64,000 nt of DNA from JBNRMW01 sp050309795 (GCA_050309795.1 JBNRMW010000016.1:1-64000), one strand, 5' to 3'. Positions 42,795-51,692 are shown, counted from the first letter of the stretch. Made by a program: numbers and translations. Notes: generated by a model not told the origin, from the letters alone.

Positions 42795-43842
42795 AAGTAT
42801 GGTGGTTTTTATCTTCATTATGGGCGTATTGATTTTTGTTCATGAATTAGGACATTTAATCGCTGCGAAATCCTTCAAAGTCTATTGTGCTGAATTTGCG
42901 ATTGGCATGGGGCCGGTGGTGTATTCTTGGCAAGGGAAAGAAACGAAATATTCGTTACGGGCTCTGCCCTTGGGTGGATTTGTCTCGATGGCGGGTGAAC
43001 ACGAAGGGGAGACGACAATTTTCCCAGAAAGTTTAGATCCGTCACGCTTTCTAAATCGAATTCATCCGCTTAAACGGATGGTCGTTTTGAGTGCTGGGGT
43101 ATTCATGAATATTGTGCTTGGACTGTTGTTATTTGTTCTTGTTTTTACCCTTCATGCAACGCCGAGTACAACTAGTAGTGTCATTGCGGAGGTCTCGGTT
43201 AATTCGCCTGCTGAAAGAGCAGGAATTTTACCGGAAGATAAAATTATTGGAGTCATTGTTAACCAAGAAGAGTATGTCGTTGAAAACTATAACGATTTAG
43301 CCATGGCGACTTCCAATAACCAACAAGTGCTTACCTATATTATTAATCGGGAGGGTCAAGAACTACGGTTTGAAATGCAACCAGAATATAACGAGACTTA
43401 TCAAGCCTATCAAGTAGGGGTGTCGTTTTGGAGCGAACCAGGACCAACCGTGGGCGTGTTTGAAGCCTTACCGATGAGTGTAGTCTATGTGGGATCGATG
43501 ATTAAATTGATTGCTTCAACGCTAGGTCAATTATTTAGAGGGGTTGGTTTTGAGAATATGGCGGGTCCGATTGGGATTTTCCGCGAGACACAAACGATTG
43601 TGAGTTATGGCTTTTGGCCGGTAATGCAACTGGGAGCGCTTTTATCAATCAATCTTGCAATATTTAACATTTTACCGATTCCTGCCTTGGACGGGGGACG
43701 AATCATCTTTGCTTTATATGAGTTGATGGTTGGTAAACCGGCGAATAAAAAGATAGAAAACGCACTGATTATTGGCTCTTTTGTGCTTTTAATAGGTTTA
43801 ATTATCTTGGTTTCGGTCCAGGATATTGCGAAATTAGTCTAG
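42781..43842 (+). CDS. rseP: site-2 metalloprotease RseP/RasP
   Basis: Cuts membrane-spanning segments of regulators such as anti-sigma factors and clears signal peptides. The 353-aa protein has the zinc motif HELGH in the first helix (about residues 21-25), a central PDZ domain (about 125-215) and the C-terminal FNILPIPALDGGR with the third zinc ligand Asp. There are four membrane helices. It ends the pyrH-to-rseP block; proS and polC, which often follow, are absent. Confidence 0.95.
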   Translation: MEFIRSMVVFIFIMGVLIFVHELGHLIAAKSFKVYCAEFAIGMGPVVYSWQGKETKYSLRALPLGGFVSMAGEHEGETTIFPESLDPSRFLNRIHPLKRMVVLSAGVFMNIVLGLLLFVLVFTLHATPSTTSSVIAEVSVNSPAERAGILPEDKIIGVIVNQEEYVVENYNDLAMATSNNQQVLTYIINREGQELRFEMQPEYNETYQAYQVGVSFWSEPGPTVGVFEALPMSVVYVGSMIKLIASTLGQLFRGVGFENMAGPIGIFRETQTIVSYGFWPVMQLGALLSINLAIFNILPIPALDGGRIIFALYELMVGKPANKKIENALIIGSFVLLIGLIILVSVQDIAKLV

Positions 43843-43848
43843 AAAATC

Positions 43849-43878
43849 CACCCTGGTGCCTTTAAATCAGGGTGTTTT
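43849..43878 (+). terminator. rho-independent terminator after rseP
   Basis: CACCCTG (43849-43855) pairs with CAGGGTG (43868-43874) with a 12-nt loop and a short T-run of four. Confidence 0.65.
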
Positions 43879-43881
43879 ATA

Positions 43882-43890
43882 TGGTATTAT
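43882..43890 (+). promoter_or_regulatory. extended -10 promoter before the 43.9-kb surface gene
   Basis: TG, one base, TATTAT (43885-43890), immediately after the rseP terminator. No good -35. Confidence 0.4.
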
Positions 43891-43919
43891 TAGTATTAGT
43901 CTAAATATAAGGAGAAATG

Positions 43920-44843
43920 ATGGCTCATAAGTCTGTTCGCACATTAGTTACGATTGTCTTAACGATTCTGGTCTTCAGTGTTTCCCTAATGGGACTTAAT
44001 TTTGTGGTGGATGTCGTGAATTCTGGTAATCCACTTTTTTCAGTGCAAGAATCGACCTTAGAAATGCGGGTGACCGATTATACGGTTTACGCGTTGCCGG
44101 ATGTCAATTTTCGTTTTGTGCTGGTCGATGTCGTCTTTGAAGACGAGCAGGAACAAACCATTGAAGTCGATTTAAAGAATTTTCGAACCGTTGATGGGGT
44201 TCGGCTTTCAGAAACGCAAGCATGGATTGATCAATTAGCGGGGAAGGGCTATGACTTTCAGACGTTTAAACGGGAAAGTGTGTTACGCACTTCCGAAGAA
44301 CGCTTGGAAACACAACTGTTTGTACCATTAAATCGTTTGGCTGATAAAGCTGTTTCCATTTCTGCTGAGTATCCATTAATCAATAATATAAACTTAAGAA
44401 TTACAGATGAAGTGACCGAATATACTAAATCTGATAATTTGATTATTGATGATGAACAGATGAGTTTAGGCAATTTTTATGCAAATGTCCGACGGACCGG
44501 GGATGCTATTTATCGTGTGCAACGCGCCGATCGGGAAAAACTTGAGCAGCGCGATGCAAATGGCAACTGGCATCAAGTGAGTTTAGAACCCCACCAAAGG
44601 GTGGTGGTGATGGGCTTAAAAGCTGTGGAAGGGACTTCGATTTCCTTTTCTAAGGCGACCTTGGTTTTGACTTTCTATGACGACGAATTATTCCCAGCAT
44701 TGGATGGTTCGTATCGTTTGACAAATGCACAAAATATTTTTGATCCACAAGGTCCTAAAGATCAGGGTTTTATGATTTTTTTGTTACCTTATGAGAATGC
44801 CTATGAGCGGGTCACTCAGGGTTACGGCGTCCGTTTTGAGTAA
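43920..44843 (+). CDS. membrane-anchored extracytoplasmic protein of unknown function
   Basis: I do not recognise this family. The 307-aa protein has one N-terminal hydrophobic helix (about residues 9-31), a signal anchor or signal peptide. A beta-rich, acidic region follows with no cysteine, suggesting an extracellular domain. Two ATG codons are adjacent (43917 and 43920); the second is better spaced from GGAG. It is followed 15 nt later by a secreted cell-wall hydrolase gene and has a promoter of its own, so the pair may form an operon, which suggests an envelope role. Confidence 0.75.
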   Translation: MAHKSVRTLVTIVLTILVFSVSLMGLNFVVDVVNSGNPLFSVQESTLEMRVTDYTVYALPDVNFRFVLVDVVFEDEQEQTIEVDLKNFRTVDGVRLSETQAWIDQLAGKGYDFQTFKRESVLRTSEERLETQLFVPLNRLADKAVSISAEYPLINNINLRITDEVTEYTKSDNLIIDDEQMSLGNFYANVRRTGDAIYRVQRADREKLEQRDANGNWHQVSLEPHQRVVVMGLKAVEGTSISFSKATLVLTFYDDELFPALDGSYRLTNAQNIFDPQGPKDQGFMIFLLPYENAYERVTQGYGVRFE

Positions 44844-44858
44844 GAGGTGTGGGATATT

Positions 44859-47627
44859 ATGAATAAATATAAACGGTTGTTATTGTTTAGTTTAACCTTA
44901 AGCATTGTGTGTACAATGTTTTTTCCAATACAAACGGTGTTGGCGAATCCGGAGGGTTCGGACAACACTATTTTACGTGATTTGAGTAAGTATTCTTTAG
45001 AGAAGGTCAACGGACCAACTGAAGCAGATTACGAAGTTATTGCTAGTTTTGATACCTTTGATCAAGCTTATGCAGAAATGAAAAAGGATACGAGTGAAAA
45101 ATCGAATCTAGTGATTCGACATCAATCGTCGAAAAGTCCGATGAAAATTGTGGCGGCCAATCGCGCCAAAGCGATGTCGTATCCGTTCCGTGTCGGGATT
45201 TCCAGTGAAGCCGCGAGCGTTACGATGAACATTCGAGCGAACAAAGATCTAAATAGTTCGACCTATCCAGATACCTATATCAATGGTTATCGTTTGTTAG
45301 ACTATTTTGATACACATTTTTCCAACGCACGTAAGGGCTTTGTTGCTAAGATTAATATTGCCGGTCGTACGGGTTATGTCGATCAAGCAAAAATCGATAT
45401 AATTCCAATGATTTATGTTGAAAATGAGTGGAGTATCGTTTTAGGAGGGAATACATCCTCTAAATATGGATATTCTTCCTTTACTCGTAAAATTTATGAT
45501 CAATATTACTATGCTCGAAATTCAAATGGTCGTAAAGAAATCGTTTTCACGTATCCGAACTTAGGAACAAGTGGTTCACGCAGCTATACGGCTTATGGCA
45601 TTGCTCCAGACTGGATGGTGGTAGGTACCCGTTATTATTCTTTAGATGGGATAGAGTTTTATACCGATCGAGACTTTACAAAAAAAGCATCAACTGAAAA
45701 ATATTACAATTATTATCAATATTTGCCGGTTCATTCAAAATCTTCGGTAACGGCCAGCTTCTTGGATAACTATCTGAAGAGTCGAGGTACGAATTCAAAT
45801 TCGGTCATGCATAATTTAGGATATGCTTTTATGAATGGCCAAGTAAAATATGACATGAACGCGTTGTTAGTGTATTCCTTAGCCGTATTGGAGTCGGGCT
45901 GGGGTACGTCCACCATAGCACGAACTAAATATAATCTCTTCGGCTGGAATGCTGTTGATACTTCTCCGGGTCAAAGTGCTACGGAGTATTTACATCCATC
46001 GCAATCGGTGGACCAACAAATGAAACATAATTTGGAAGCTTATACCCATGTTTCTAAAAATGCCACGGGCAATCATTTCCGCGGACCATTTTTTGGCAAT
46101 AAGGCAAATGGCTTTAACTTAAAATATGCATCCGATCCTTATTGGAGTTTGTCGATGTCGAGTATTGCGTTCCAGTTGGATAAAGCCAACGGCTTTAAGG
46201 ACTGGGGTAATTACCGCTTAGCTATCTTAAAAGATCAAACAAACATTCCTGTTCGAAAAAATTTGAACTCGACAGATACCTATTACGTAACGCCAGGAGC
46301 TACACGTGGACTCACACATCAAACGATGATTATTGCTCCAGATGCTGCGGCGGAAGCGAATGGATTTTATAAGGTGCATTTAATCACCCCGATGGAACGA
46401 TATGCTTCTGGCGGAAAAACGTACTATCGCGAACTGTATGACTGGGAAAACGACTATGGCTATGTAGCCAAGGAATATGTGACCCAAGTTGCTTATAGTA
46501 GTGGTAAGTCCACTCATCCGGTGGATCCACCATTGGTGACTGATCCAGTGATTCCTGAACCTAATGATCCGACGACTCCGATATCACCAGATACTAGTAA
46601 ATATGGATCGTATACGATTACGGCGACCGCTGGTCTACGTCTTCGTTCCGGTGCGTCCACTAGTCATTCAACCATCACAACCATTCCTTATAACAAGTCG
46701 ATTAAGGGATTGTTGTTTAACGATGGCTGGGTGGCGGTAGTTTATAACGGAAATACTGGCTTTGTTTCGAGTGATTGGGTAAACGAAACCAAAGCGCCAA
46801 CGACAACGATTTATGAAGTCACGGGAAATGGATTGAATATCCGTTTAGAACCAACAACTTCAGCCGCCTCTCTTGGCACATTGAATATTGGGGACACGGT
46901 CCAGGGGGTTGTTTATGATAACAACTGGACGTGGTTCATGTATAATGGCGAACCTGCCTTTGTGAGTTCGCAATACCTTAAAGTAGGTGGTAGTACACCT
47001 ACGCCGACCGTGAATAAGGAAGCGTTAAAAACAGCTCTTGATCAAGCGAAAGCCATCAAGGGCGATGACTACACGACAGCTAGTTTTACGGCTTTACAAA
47101 CCGCCATTTCTGCGGCAGAGACGGTATATAACAACGCAAATGCGACACAGACCCAAGTCAATGCTCAGGTCACGGCTTTAAATAGCGCCATTTCCAACTT
47201 GGTAAAAAAACCAGCGGAAACAACGCTCGACAAATATCGCATTACCGCTAATCCGAATTTACGGGTACGCAGTCAACCGAACACAAGCAGTTCTATCTTA
47301 GGATCGCTCAACCACAACACGATTGTTGAAGCAAAACCTCATGGTGATGGCTCCTGGTTAGAAATTACGTACAATGGAAAAACTGGGTACATCTCTGCTC
47401 AGTATACAGAAAAACAAACTTCAGGTTCTATACAGCTTGGAGACGTTAATGGAGATGGAAAAATTAATTCATCAGATTATGTTTCAATAGCAAATCATAT
47501 CTTAGGCAGAAAACTTTTAACTGGTAATGGATTGATTGCTGCCGATGTTAATAAAGATGGAAAAGTTAACTCTTCGGACTATGTCGCCATAGCGAACCAT
47601 ATCCTTGGACGTAAATTAATTGATTAA
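44859..47627 (+). CDS. secreted GH73-type glucosaminidase with SH3, FIVAR and dockerin domains
   Basis: The 922-aa protein has a signal peptide (about 1-29), an N-terminal region of unknown fold, and a glucosaminidase domain at about 315-450 with Glu344 in LAVLESGWGTS as likely catalytic acid and YNLFGWNA. A linker rich in Pro, Asp and Thr follows, then two SH3b domains (about 581-643 and 649-709), a FIVAR helix bundle (715-782), a third SH3b (790-849) and a type I dockerin (859-922) with two calcium loops, DVNGDGKINSSDY and DVNKDGKVNSSDY. It probably cleaves peptidoglycan glycan strands. ATG 44859 follows AGAGGTG. Confidence 0.9.
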   Translation: MNKYKRLLLFSLTLSIVCTMFFPIQTVLANPEGSDNTILRDLSKYSLEKVNGPTEADYEVIASFDTFDQAYAEMKKDTSEKSNLVIRHQSSKSPMKIVAANRAKAMSYPFRVGISSEAASVTMNIRANKDLNSSTYPDTYINGYRLLDYFDTHFSNARKGFVAKINIAGRTGYVDQAKIDIIPMIYVENEWSIVLGGNTSSKYGYSSFTRKIYDQYYYARNSNGRKEIVFTYPNLGTSGSRSYTAYGIAPDWMVVGTRYYSLDGIEFYTDRDFTKKASTEKYYNYYQYLPVHSKSSVTASFLDNYLKSRGTNSNSVMHNLGYAFMNGQVKYDMNALLVYSLAVLESGWGTSTIARTKYNLFGWNAVDTSPGQSATEYLHPSQSVDQQMKHNLEAYTHVSKNATGNHFRGPFFGNKANGFNLKYASDPYWSLSMSSIAFQLDKANGFKDWGNYRLAILKDQTNIPVRKNLNSTDTYYVTPGATRGLTHQTMIIAPDAAAEANGFYKVHLITPMERYASGGKTYYRELYDWENDYGYVAKEYVTQVAYSSGKSTHPVDPPLVTDPVIPEPNDPTTPISPDTSKYGSYTITATAGLRLRSGASTSHSTITTIPYNKSIKGLLFNDGWVAVVYNGNTGFVSSDWVNETKAPTTTIYEVTGNGLNIRLEPTTSAASLGTLNIGDTVQGVVYDNNWTWFMYNGEPAFVSSQYLKVGGSTPTPTVNKEALKTALDQAKAIKGDDYTTASFTALQTAISAAETVYNNANATQTQVNAQVTALNSAISNLVKKPAETTLDKYRITANPNLRVRSQPNTSSSILGSLNHNTIVEAKPHGDGSWLEITYNGKTGYISAQYTEKQTSGSIQLGDVNGDGKINSSDYVSIANHILGRKLLTGNGLIAADVNKDGKVNSSDYVAIANHILGRKLID

Positions 47628-47644
47628 GAACTTGAGGTAAATTA

Positions 47645-49411
47645 ATGAAAAAAATTCTAAAAAGTATATTTTCACTCTTTTTATTGAGTGTACTATTGTT
47701 AAATTCTGTTCCAACAACCGTGCATGCGAATACGGTTAATCAACCGGTGACGGTTAATTTAAGTCAGTCTTGGTCGACACCTGCTGCAGGCTTTTTCATA
47801 CTAACTTTAAATGGTGAAACAGTAAAGAATGGTGGAGTTGGGAATCCAATCAATTCCGAATATGTAACCCAATTTAGCACAGATTACACATTCACTCCAA
47901 CATCAGCAGGGGATTATTTTTTTGAACTCGTTTTTGATGTATCTAATTCCGAGGATATACCTAAACCTGTCAGTGTACCGGTTGTTGAGAGAAAGATTAC
48001 AGTAACAGACCCAACCCCGACGAAATCAAGCAACGCTAATCTTAAGAGTTTAGCAGTATCGCCTGGAACACTGAAGCCGGCATTTTCATCGTCTACCATT
48101 AACTATACCGTGGAGTTACCAACAGGTACAAAGACCGTTAATGTTACTGGGTCAAAGGATCATGACAAGGCTTCTGTTGAAGGTATAAAAAGTGGTGTTT
48201 CGGTCTCAGATGGGTCAAAACACCTTGTAGTTGTGACCGCAGAGGATGGAACAACGAAAACGTATACCCTGACATTTTCAATTCCTAAAACCGAACCAGA
48301 AACTCCTGAACCTTCCGATAAGACTGAAAAAGTGATTGAAAATATTGATTTCGATACGGTTTATCAAGACGATCCAAATCTGGAAGTTGGGAAAGAACGC
48401 GTGGTACGAGCTGGGGTTAAAGGTCAGGTTGAAATTACATATAAAGTAAGCGATCAAAGCATCGTTAATCGTCGGACGATTAAAGAACCTGTTGCCGAAA
48501 TTATTGCTCGGGGAACCAAAGTCGTGAGTGCCAGTACCAATTTAAAATCCCTCTTTGTGGATGGAGCCGACATTAGCCCAGCTTTCAGCCAAACGGTCAC
48601 AAAGTACACCTTTACGCTTAGAGAACCGGCCGATACGGTGACCATTCGCGCCGAAGCCGAAGCCAATGGAGCGACGGTTTCAGGAACAGGGCTAGTTACA
48701 TTAACCAAACCATCCCATATTCAAAATGTTGTCGTATCACGTGACGGTCGACAAACGACCTATGAAGTGACGATTAATCAACCCGAAGATGCGCCGGTGG
48801 AAACACCTACTGCAGAAATTGATTTTGATGGAAAAACGGTTACCGTCATCCCTGTAGAAGAATCAATTTTGGGCTTCGAAGCTCAAACGATGATGCTACA
48901 AGGTCAAGAAGTTCCCGTATTATCGAACGGCCGAGGGATTACGGTCATTGAATTGGAAGGCGAAGGCTTGTTCTTAGTCAATAGTTCCGGAACGATTTAT
49001 TCTCGTTTCAATCCCGTACTGATTAACGGTACCCGTTACTTTGCTTTGGATATTCCGGAAGAAGGCCGTGATATGGAACAATTGGTTTATTCGGAGTTTA
49101 AATTAGGAGAATATACCATTTATGGCTTTCAATACGTTGATGAAACAAGGTCTAACTATAAAATCTTTTATCTTCAAAATGAAGAAGGAAGCATCGACGA
49201 ATACCTTTACAATGTGGAGGACGAATCGTTAGTACTACTCAAAGACGCATCGTTTGAAACGCCGGTAGAAACACAAACGGTAGAGGAAACGACCGCCTCC
49301 GAGCGGCTTGATATGCAAGATCTGGTGGTCTATGCGGGACTCATTGTCTTAGGTATCTTGACGATTATTCTCTTACTCTTAGTGATTCGTAGAATCCGTG
49401 AAAGATCGTAA
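47645..49411 (+). CDS. membrane-anchored surface protein with cadherin-like and G5 domains
   Basis: The 588-aa protein has a signal peptide (about 1-28) and an Ig-like region (to about 120). Two cadherin-like beta-sandwich domains (NANLKSLAVSPGTL at 127-215 and STNLKSLFVDGADI at 296-380) flank a G5 domain (227-292, EKVIENIDFDTVY). An unrecognised beta-rich region (385-540) and a C-terminal transmembrane helix with basic tail (about 561-588) complete it. G5 domains bind sugars or zinc. It follows the glucosaminidase by 17 nt and probably shares its transcript; there is no sortase motif. The N-terminal 200 codons look more A/T-rich than the rest. Confidence 0.85.
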   Translation: MKKILKSIFSLFLLSVLLLNSVPTTVHANTVNQPVTVNLSQSWSTPAAGFFILTLNGETVKNGGVGNPINSEYVTQFSTDYTFTPTSAGDYFFELVFDVSNSEDIPKPVSVPVVERKITVTDPTPTKSSNANLKSLAVSPGTLKPAFSSSTINYTVELPTGTKTVNVTGSKDHDKASVEGIKSGVSVSDGSKHLVVVTAEDGTTKTYTLTFSIPKTEPETPEPSDKTEKVIENIDFDTVYQDDPNLEVGKERVVRAGVKGQVEITYKVSDQSIVNRRTIKEPVAEIIARGTKVVSASTNLKSLFVDGADISPAFSQTVTKYTFTLREPADTVTIRAEAEANGATVSGTGLVTLTKPSHIQNVVVSRDGRQTTYEVTINQPEDAPVETPTAEIDFDGKTVTVIPVEESILGFEAQTMMLQGQEVPVLSNGRGITVIELEGEGLFLVNSSGTIYSRFNPVLINGTRYFALDIPEEGRDMEQLVYSEFKLGEYTIYGFQYVDETRSNYKIFYLQNEEGSIDEYLYNVEDESLVLLKDASFETPVETQTVEETTASERLDMQDLVVYAGLIVLGILTIILLLLVIRRIRERS

Positions 49412-49422
49412 ATAAGAATCTA

Positions 49423-49448
49423 AAAACAGTGCCCGTGCACTGTTTTTT
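49423..49448. terminator. bidirectional terminator between surface operon and SOS cassette
   Basis: AAAACAGTGC (49423-49432) pairs with GCACTGTTTT (49437-49446) around CCGT. Runs of A on the left and T on the right let it work for both convergent genes. Confidence 0.85.
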
Positions 49449-49689
49449 ATTGGATTGGACTAATCGACCAACGCTCCCCATCAAAGTATAGATGTCGTAA
49501 TTGGGATTGAATGACGCAAGTATAACGTAAGCCTTGAAGGCCATATTTTAAACTAGCGCCGGTTTGAATCTGGGTGATGCGGTCAATTTTGTATTTCACA
49601 TCATCGTCCCAGATAAGGTAGAGAGGGAGCATTTTCCCGTCTTTATAATATTTTACAACAACATCGATATTAAAATTGTGTTGACTCAT
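49447..49689 (-). CDS. small conserved protein downstream of the Y-family polymerase
   Basis: An 80-aa protein, beta-rich, with no signal and no cysteine apart from one; its features include MLPLYLIWDDDVKYKIDRI, SLKYGLQGLRYTC and a C-terminal HLYFDGERWSISP. I recall similar small proteins beside polymerase genes in Clostridia, but I cannot name the family. It overlaps the polymerase stop by 4 nt and shares its promoter, so it is part of the SOS-type cassette. A partner of the polymerase is the obvious guess. Confidence 0.75.
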   Translation of the reverse strand: MSQHNFNIDVVVKYYKDGKMLPLYLIWDDDVKYKIDRITQIQTGASLKYGLQGLRYTCVIQSQLRHLYFDGERWSISPIQ

Positions 49690-50939
49690 TTAATAGCTCC
49701 TTTCAAATAGGAAATAGGCGCAATCACATGATCGCTCTTTGGATAAAAATGGGAAAGATGGGGATCTTTAGCCATAATCCCTCGGGAAATGCTATAGGGT
49801 CCAAAACGACGGCGAATATCCATCATGGCTTGATCTAGGCTGTATTCTTCAATTTGATTGCTTTCGCCCCATAAATCGGGCTGGAGAGCCTCTGGTTGAT
49901 GTCGTAAATCAAAAACCTTAATTCCTAAGCCGCGTAGGGGTTGTTGGTAGTCGAAAAACTGATCAATGAGCCCTAAAGCTGCCTTGGCGATGTCGTTGGA
50001 CGACTGCAAAGCGACCGCTTGTTTTGCTTGTTTCGACCTGCTGTTTAGCTTGAAATCACGCAGCGATACCGCGAGGCCATAGCCGACCATATCTTGTTCT
50101 TGGAGTCGATAAGCGACACTTTCAGCCAATCGATACAAACAAATCTTTAAATCTTCCTGGTTTACTAAATCGCGCACCGCCGTAATCGAGTTACCAACCG
50201 ATTTGATGTGCTGAATCTGATTCGCCTCGCTAACTGGATCCAAGTCGATGCCCCGGGCGACCTGCCACATTAAGGTGCCCCATTTACCAAAACGTCGCTT
50301 TAAATAATCGTGTTCGCATTTTGCTAAATCGCCGATGGTATTAATCCCCAGTTTTTGAAGTTTTTCCGTGGTTTTATGGCCAATCATCATTAATTTAGAA
50401 ACCTCTAAAGGATAAATCGTATAGTCCAATTGAGCTCGGTCAATAGTGATTAAAGACTGTACATTCGCTAAATCAGAACCCAGTTTCGCGTAGATTTTAT
50501 TATCGCTTAAACCAATGGAAAGGGTTAGTCCCAATTCATTGTAAACCCGACTTAAAATTTCTTGAGCAATATCATAAGCACTCGAATATAAAGTGGTGGA
50601 ATGGGTAATATCCAACCAGCATTCGTCAATCCCAAACGATTCCACTTGATCGGTATACTCTAAATAAATTTGTTTAACCAGCTGGGAATATTTTAAATAT
50701 AATTTATAACGCGGGGGTCGAATCACTAAATCCGGACATTTCTGATAGGCTTGCCACAAAGGCTCACCCGTCGCCACCCCAGCTTTTTTAGCTAAGGCGT
50801 TTTTAGTTAAGATAATGCCATGACGCTCTTCGACATCGCCACCAACTGCAAAGGGTACTTTTCGCAAACTGGGATCAAAGAGCATTTCCACCGAAGCATA
50901 AAAACAGTTTAAATCACAATGTAAAATCATTTTTGCCAT
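49686..50939 (-). CDS. Y-family DNA polymerase (UmuC/DinB-like)
   Basis: An error-prone translesion polymerase of 417 aa. Catalytic acids are in MILHCDLNCFYASVEM (palm Asp) and ESFGIDECWLDIT (Asp-Glu pair), followed by a thumb helix-hairpin-helix region and the little-finger domain. The ECWLD form is closer to the UvrX/UmuC group of Bacillota than to classical DinB (SIDEAYLD). Upstream in-frame ATG codons exist to 50987, but AGAGGTG six bases before ATG 50939 and the family N-terminus decide the start. Its promoter contains an operator for the divergent LexA-like gene. Confidence 0.9.
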   Translation of the reverse strand: MAKMILHCDLNCFYASVEMLFDPSLRKVPFAVGGDVEERHGIILTKNALAKKAGVATGEPLWQAYQKCPDLVIRPPRYKLYLKYSQLVKQIYLEYTDQVESFGIDECWLDITHSTTLYSSAYDIAQEILSRVYNELGLTLSIGLSDNKIYAKLGSDLANVQSLITIDRAQLDYTIYPLEVSKLMMIGHKTTEKLQKLGINTIGDLAKCEHDYLKRRFGKWGTLMWQVARGIDLDPVSEANQIQHIKSVGNSITAVRDLVNQEDLKICLYRLAESVAYRLQEQDMVGYGLAVSLRDFKLNSRSKQAKQAVALQSSNDIAKAALGLIDQFFDYQQPLRGLGIKVFDLRHQPEALQPDLWGESNQIEEYSLDQAMMDIRRRFGPYSISRGIMAKDPHLSHFYPKSDHVIAPISYLKGAIK

Positions 50940-50958
50940 GTCGATCACCTCTGTTTCT

Positions 50959-50987
50959 ATCTTACTTGAAAATAATTCAAGTTGCAA
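50959..50987 (-). promoter_or_regulatory. polymerase promoter with operator 1 in its spacer
   Basis: On the minus strand TTGCAA (50987-50982), then a 17-bp spacer that is exactly the inverted repeat CTTGAA-N5-TTCAAG (50981-50965), then TAAGAT (50964-50959). Repressor binding here would fully block polymerase access. Confidence 0.75.
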
Positions 50988-50993
50988 GAATCA

Positions 50994-51022
50994 ATTGAAA
51001 AAAATTCAAGTTTTGATATACT
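50994..51022 (+). promoter_or_regulatory. LexA-like gene promoter with operator 2
   Basis: Operator ATTGAA-N5-TTCAAG (50994-51010) contains the -35 TTGAAA (50995-51000); the -10 is TATACT (51017-51022) with an extended TG. Operators 1 and 2 are 29 bp apart centre to centre, close to three helical turns. Confidence 0.75.
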
Positions 51023-51046
51023 AATAGCAACAGGAGGACAAAAAAG

Positions 51047-51631
51047 ATGACACTCCACAAACATTTAAAAGCTTTACGCAAAAACAACGGCTTAAGCCAA
51101 CAAGAAGTGGCAACAGCCCTTGGCTACAAATCGTTCACAACCATTCAAAAATGGGAAGACGGTAGCTCCTTACCACCCGTTAAACGACTCGAACAGCTGG
51201 CGGATTTATACGATGTCGATGTCGAAGGGCTAATCGATAGTCAACCACGGGTTCAAATACCGCTCTTAGGAACCGTTCGCGGTGGGGAACCCATCTATGC
51301 TAGCGAAGCCTTTGAAACCGTCGAGCTAATGCCGGACCACCCAGAGGAACATTTCTATCTACGGGTCGTAGGGGATTCCATGCAAGAGGCGCGCATTCGT
51401 GATGGCGATTTGATTTTAGTCCATCGTCAATCCCATATTGATAATGGGGCCATTGGTGTGGTCATCATTGAGGACGAAGCCACCGTTAAATATGTCTATC
51501 AAAGTCCCGAAGGAATCAAATTAGTGCCCGCCAATCCAGCTTATTCAACCAAAATTTACACGCTTGAAGATATTGAAACCCTAAATATTAAAGTCTTAGG
51601 AAAAGTTGTCGCGAATCATATCCAATTTTAG
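51047..51631 (+). CDS. LexA-like repressor (XRE HTH plus S24 self-cleaving domain)
   Basis: The 194-aa protein joins an N-terminal Xre/Cro-type helix-turn-helix (about 1-60, LSQQEVATALGYKSFTTIQKWE) to a S24/LexA peptidase domain with Ser111 in VVGDSMQEA and Lys148 in ATVKYVY. The normal Ala-Gly cleavage site appears as Gly79-Gly80 in LLGTVRGGEPI. It should repress itself and the divergent polymerase through the two CTTGAA-N5-TTCAAG sites and be cleaved on RecA activation. It differs from canonical LexA, whose HTH is winged, so it may be a second, dedicated SOS repressor. AGGAGG precedes the start. Confidence 0.88.
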   Translation: MTLHKHLKALRKNNGLSQQEVATALGYKSFTTIQKWEDGSSLPPVKRLEQLADLYDVDVEGLIDSQPRVQIPLLGTVRGGEPIYASEAFETVELMPDHPEEHFYLRVVGDSMQEARIRDGDLILVHRQSHIDNGAIGVVIIEDEATVKYVYQSPEGIKLVPANPAYSTKIYTLEDIETLNIKVLGKVVANHIQF

Positions 51632-51692
51632 GGCGAAGATATGTTAAAATAAGCTATGGCATATAACGCTTTTTAAGGAATTGAGGAAGAAT

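Noticed and set aside
50940..50987. 16-residue N-terminal extension of the Y-family polymerase
   Set aside because: It would run through operator 1 and the promoter; the ribosome site points to ATG 50939.
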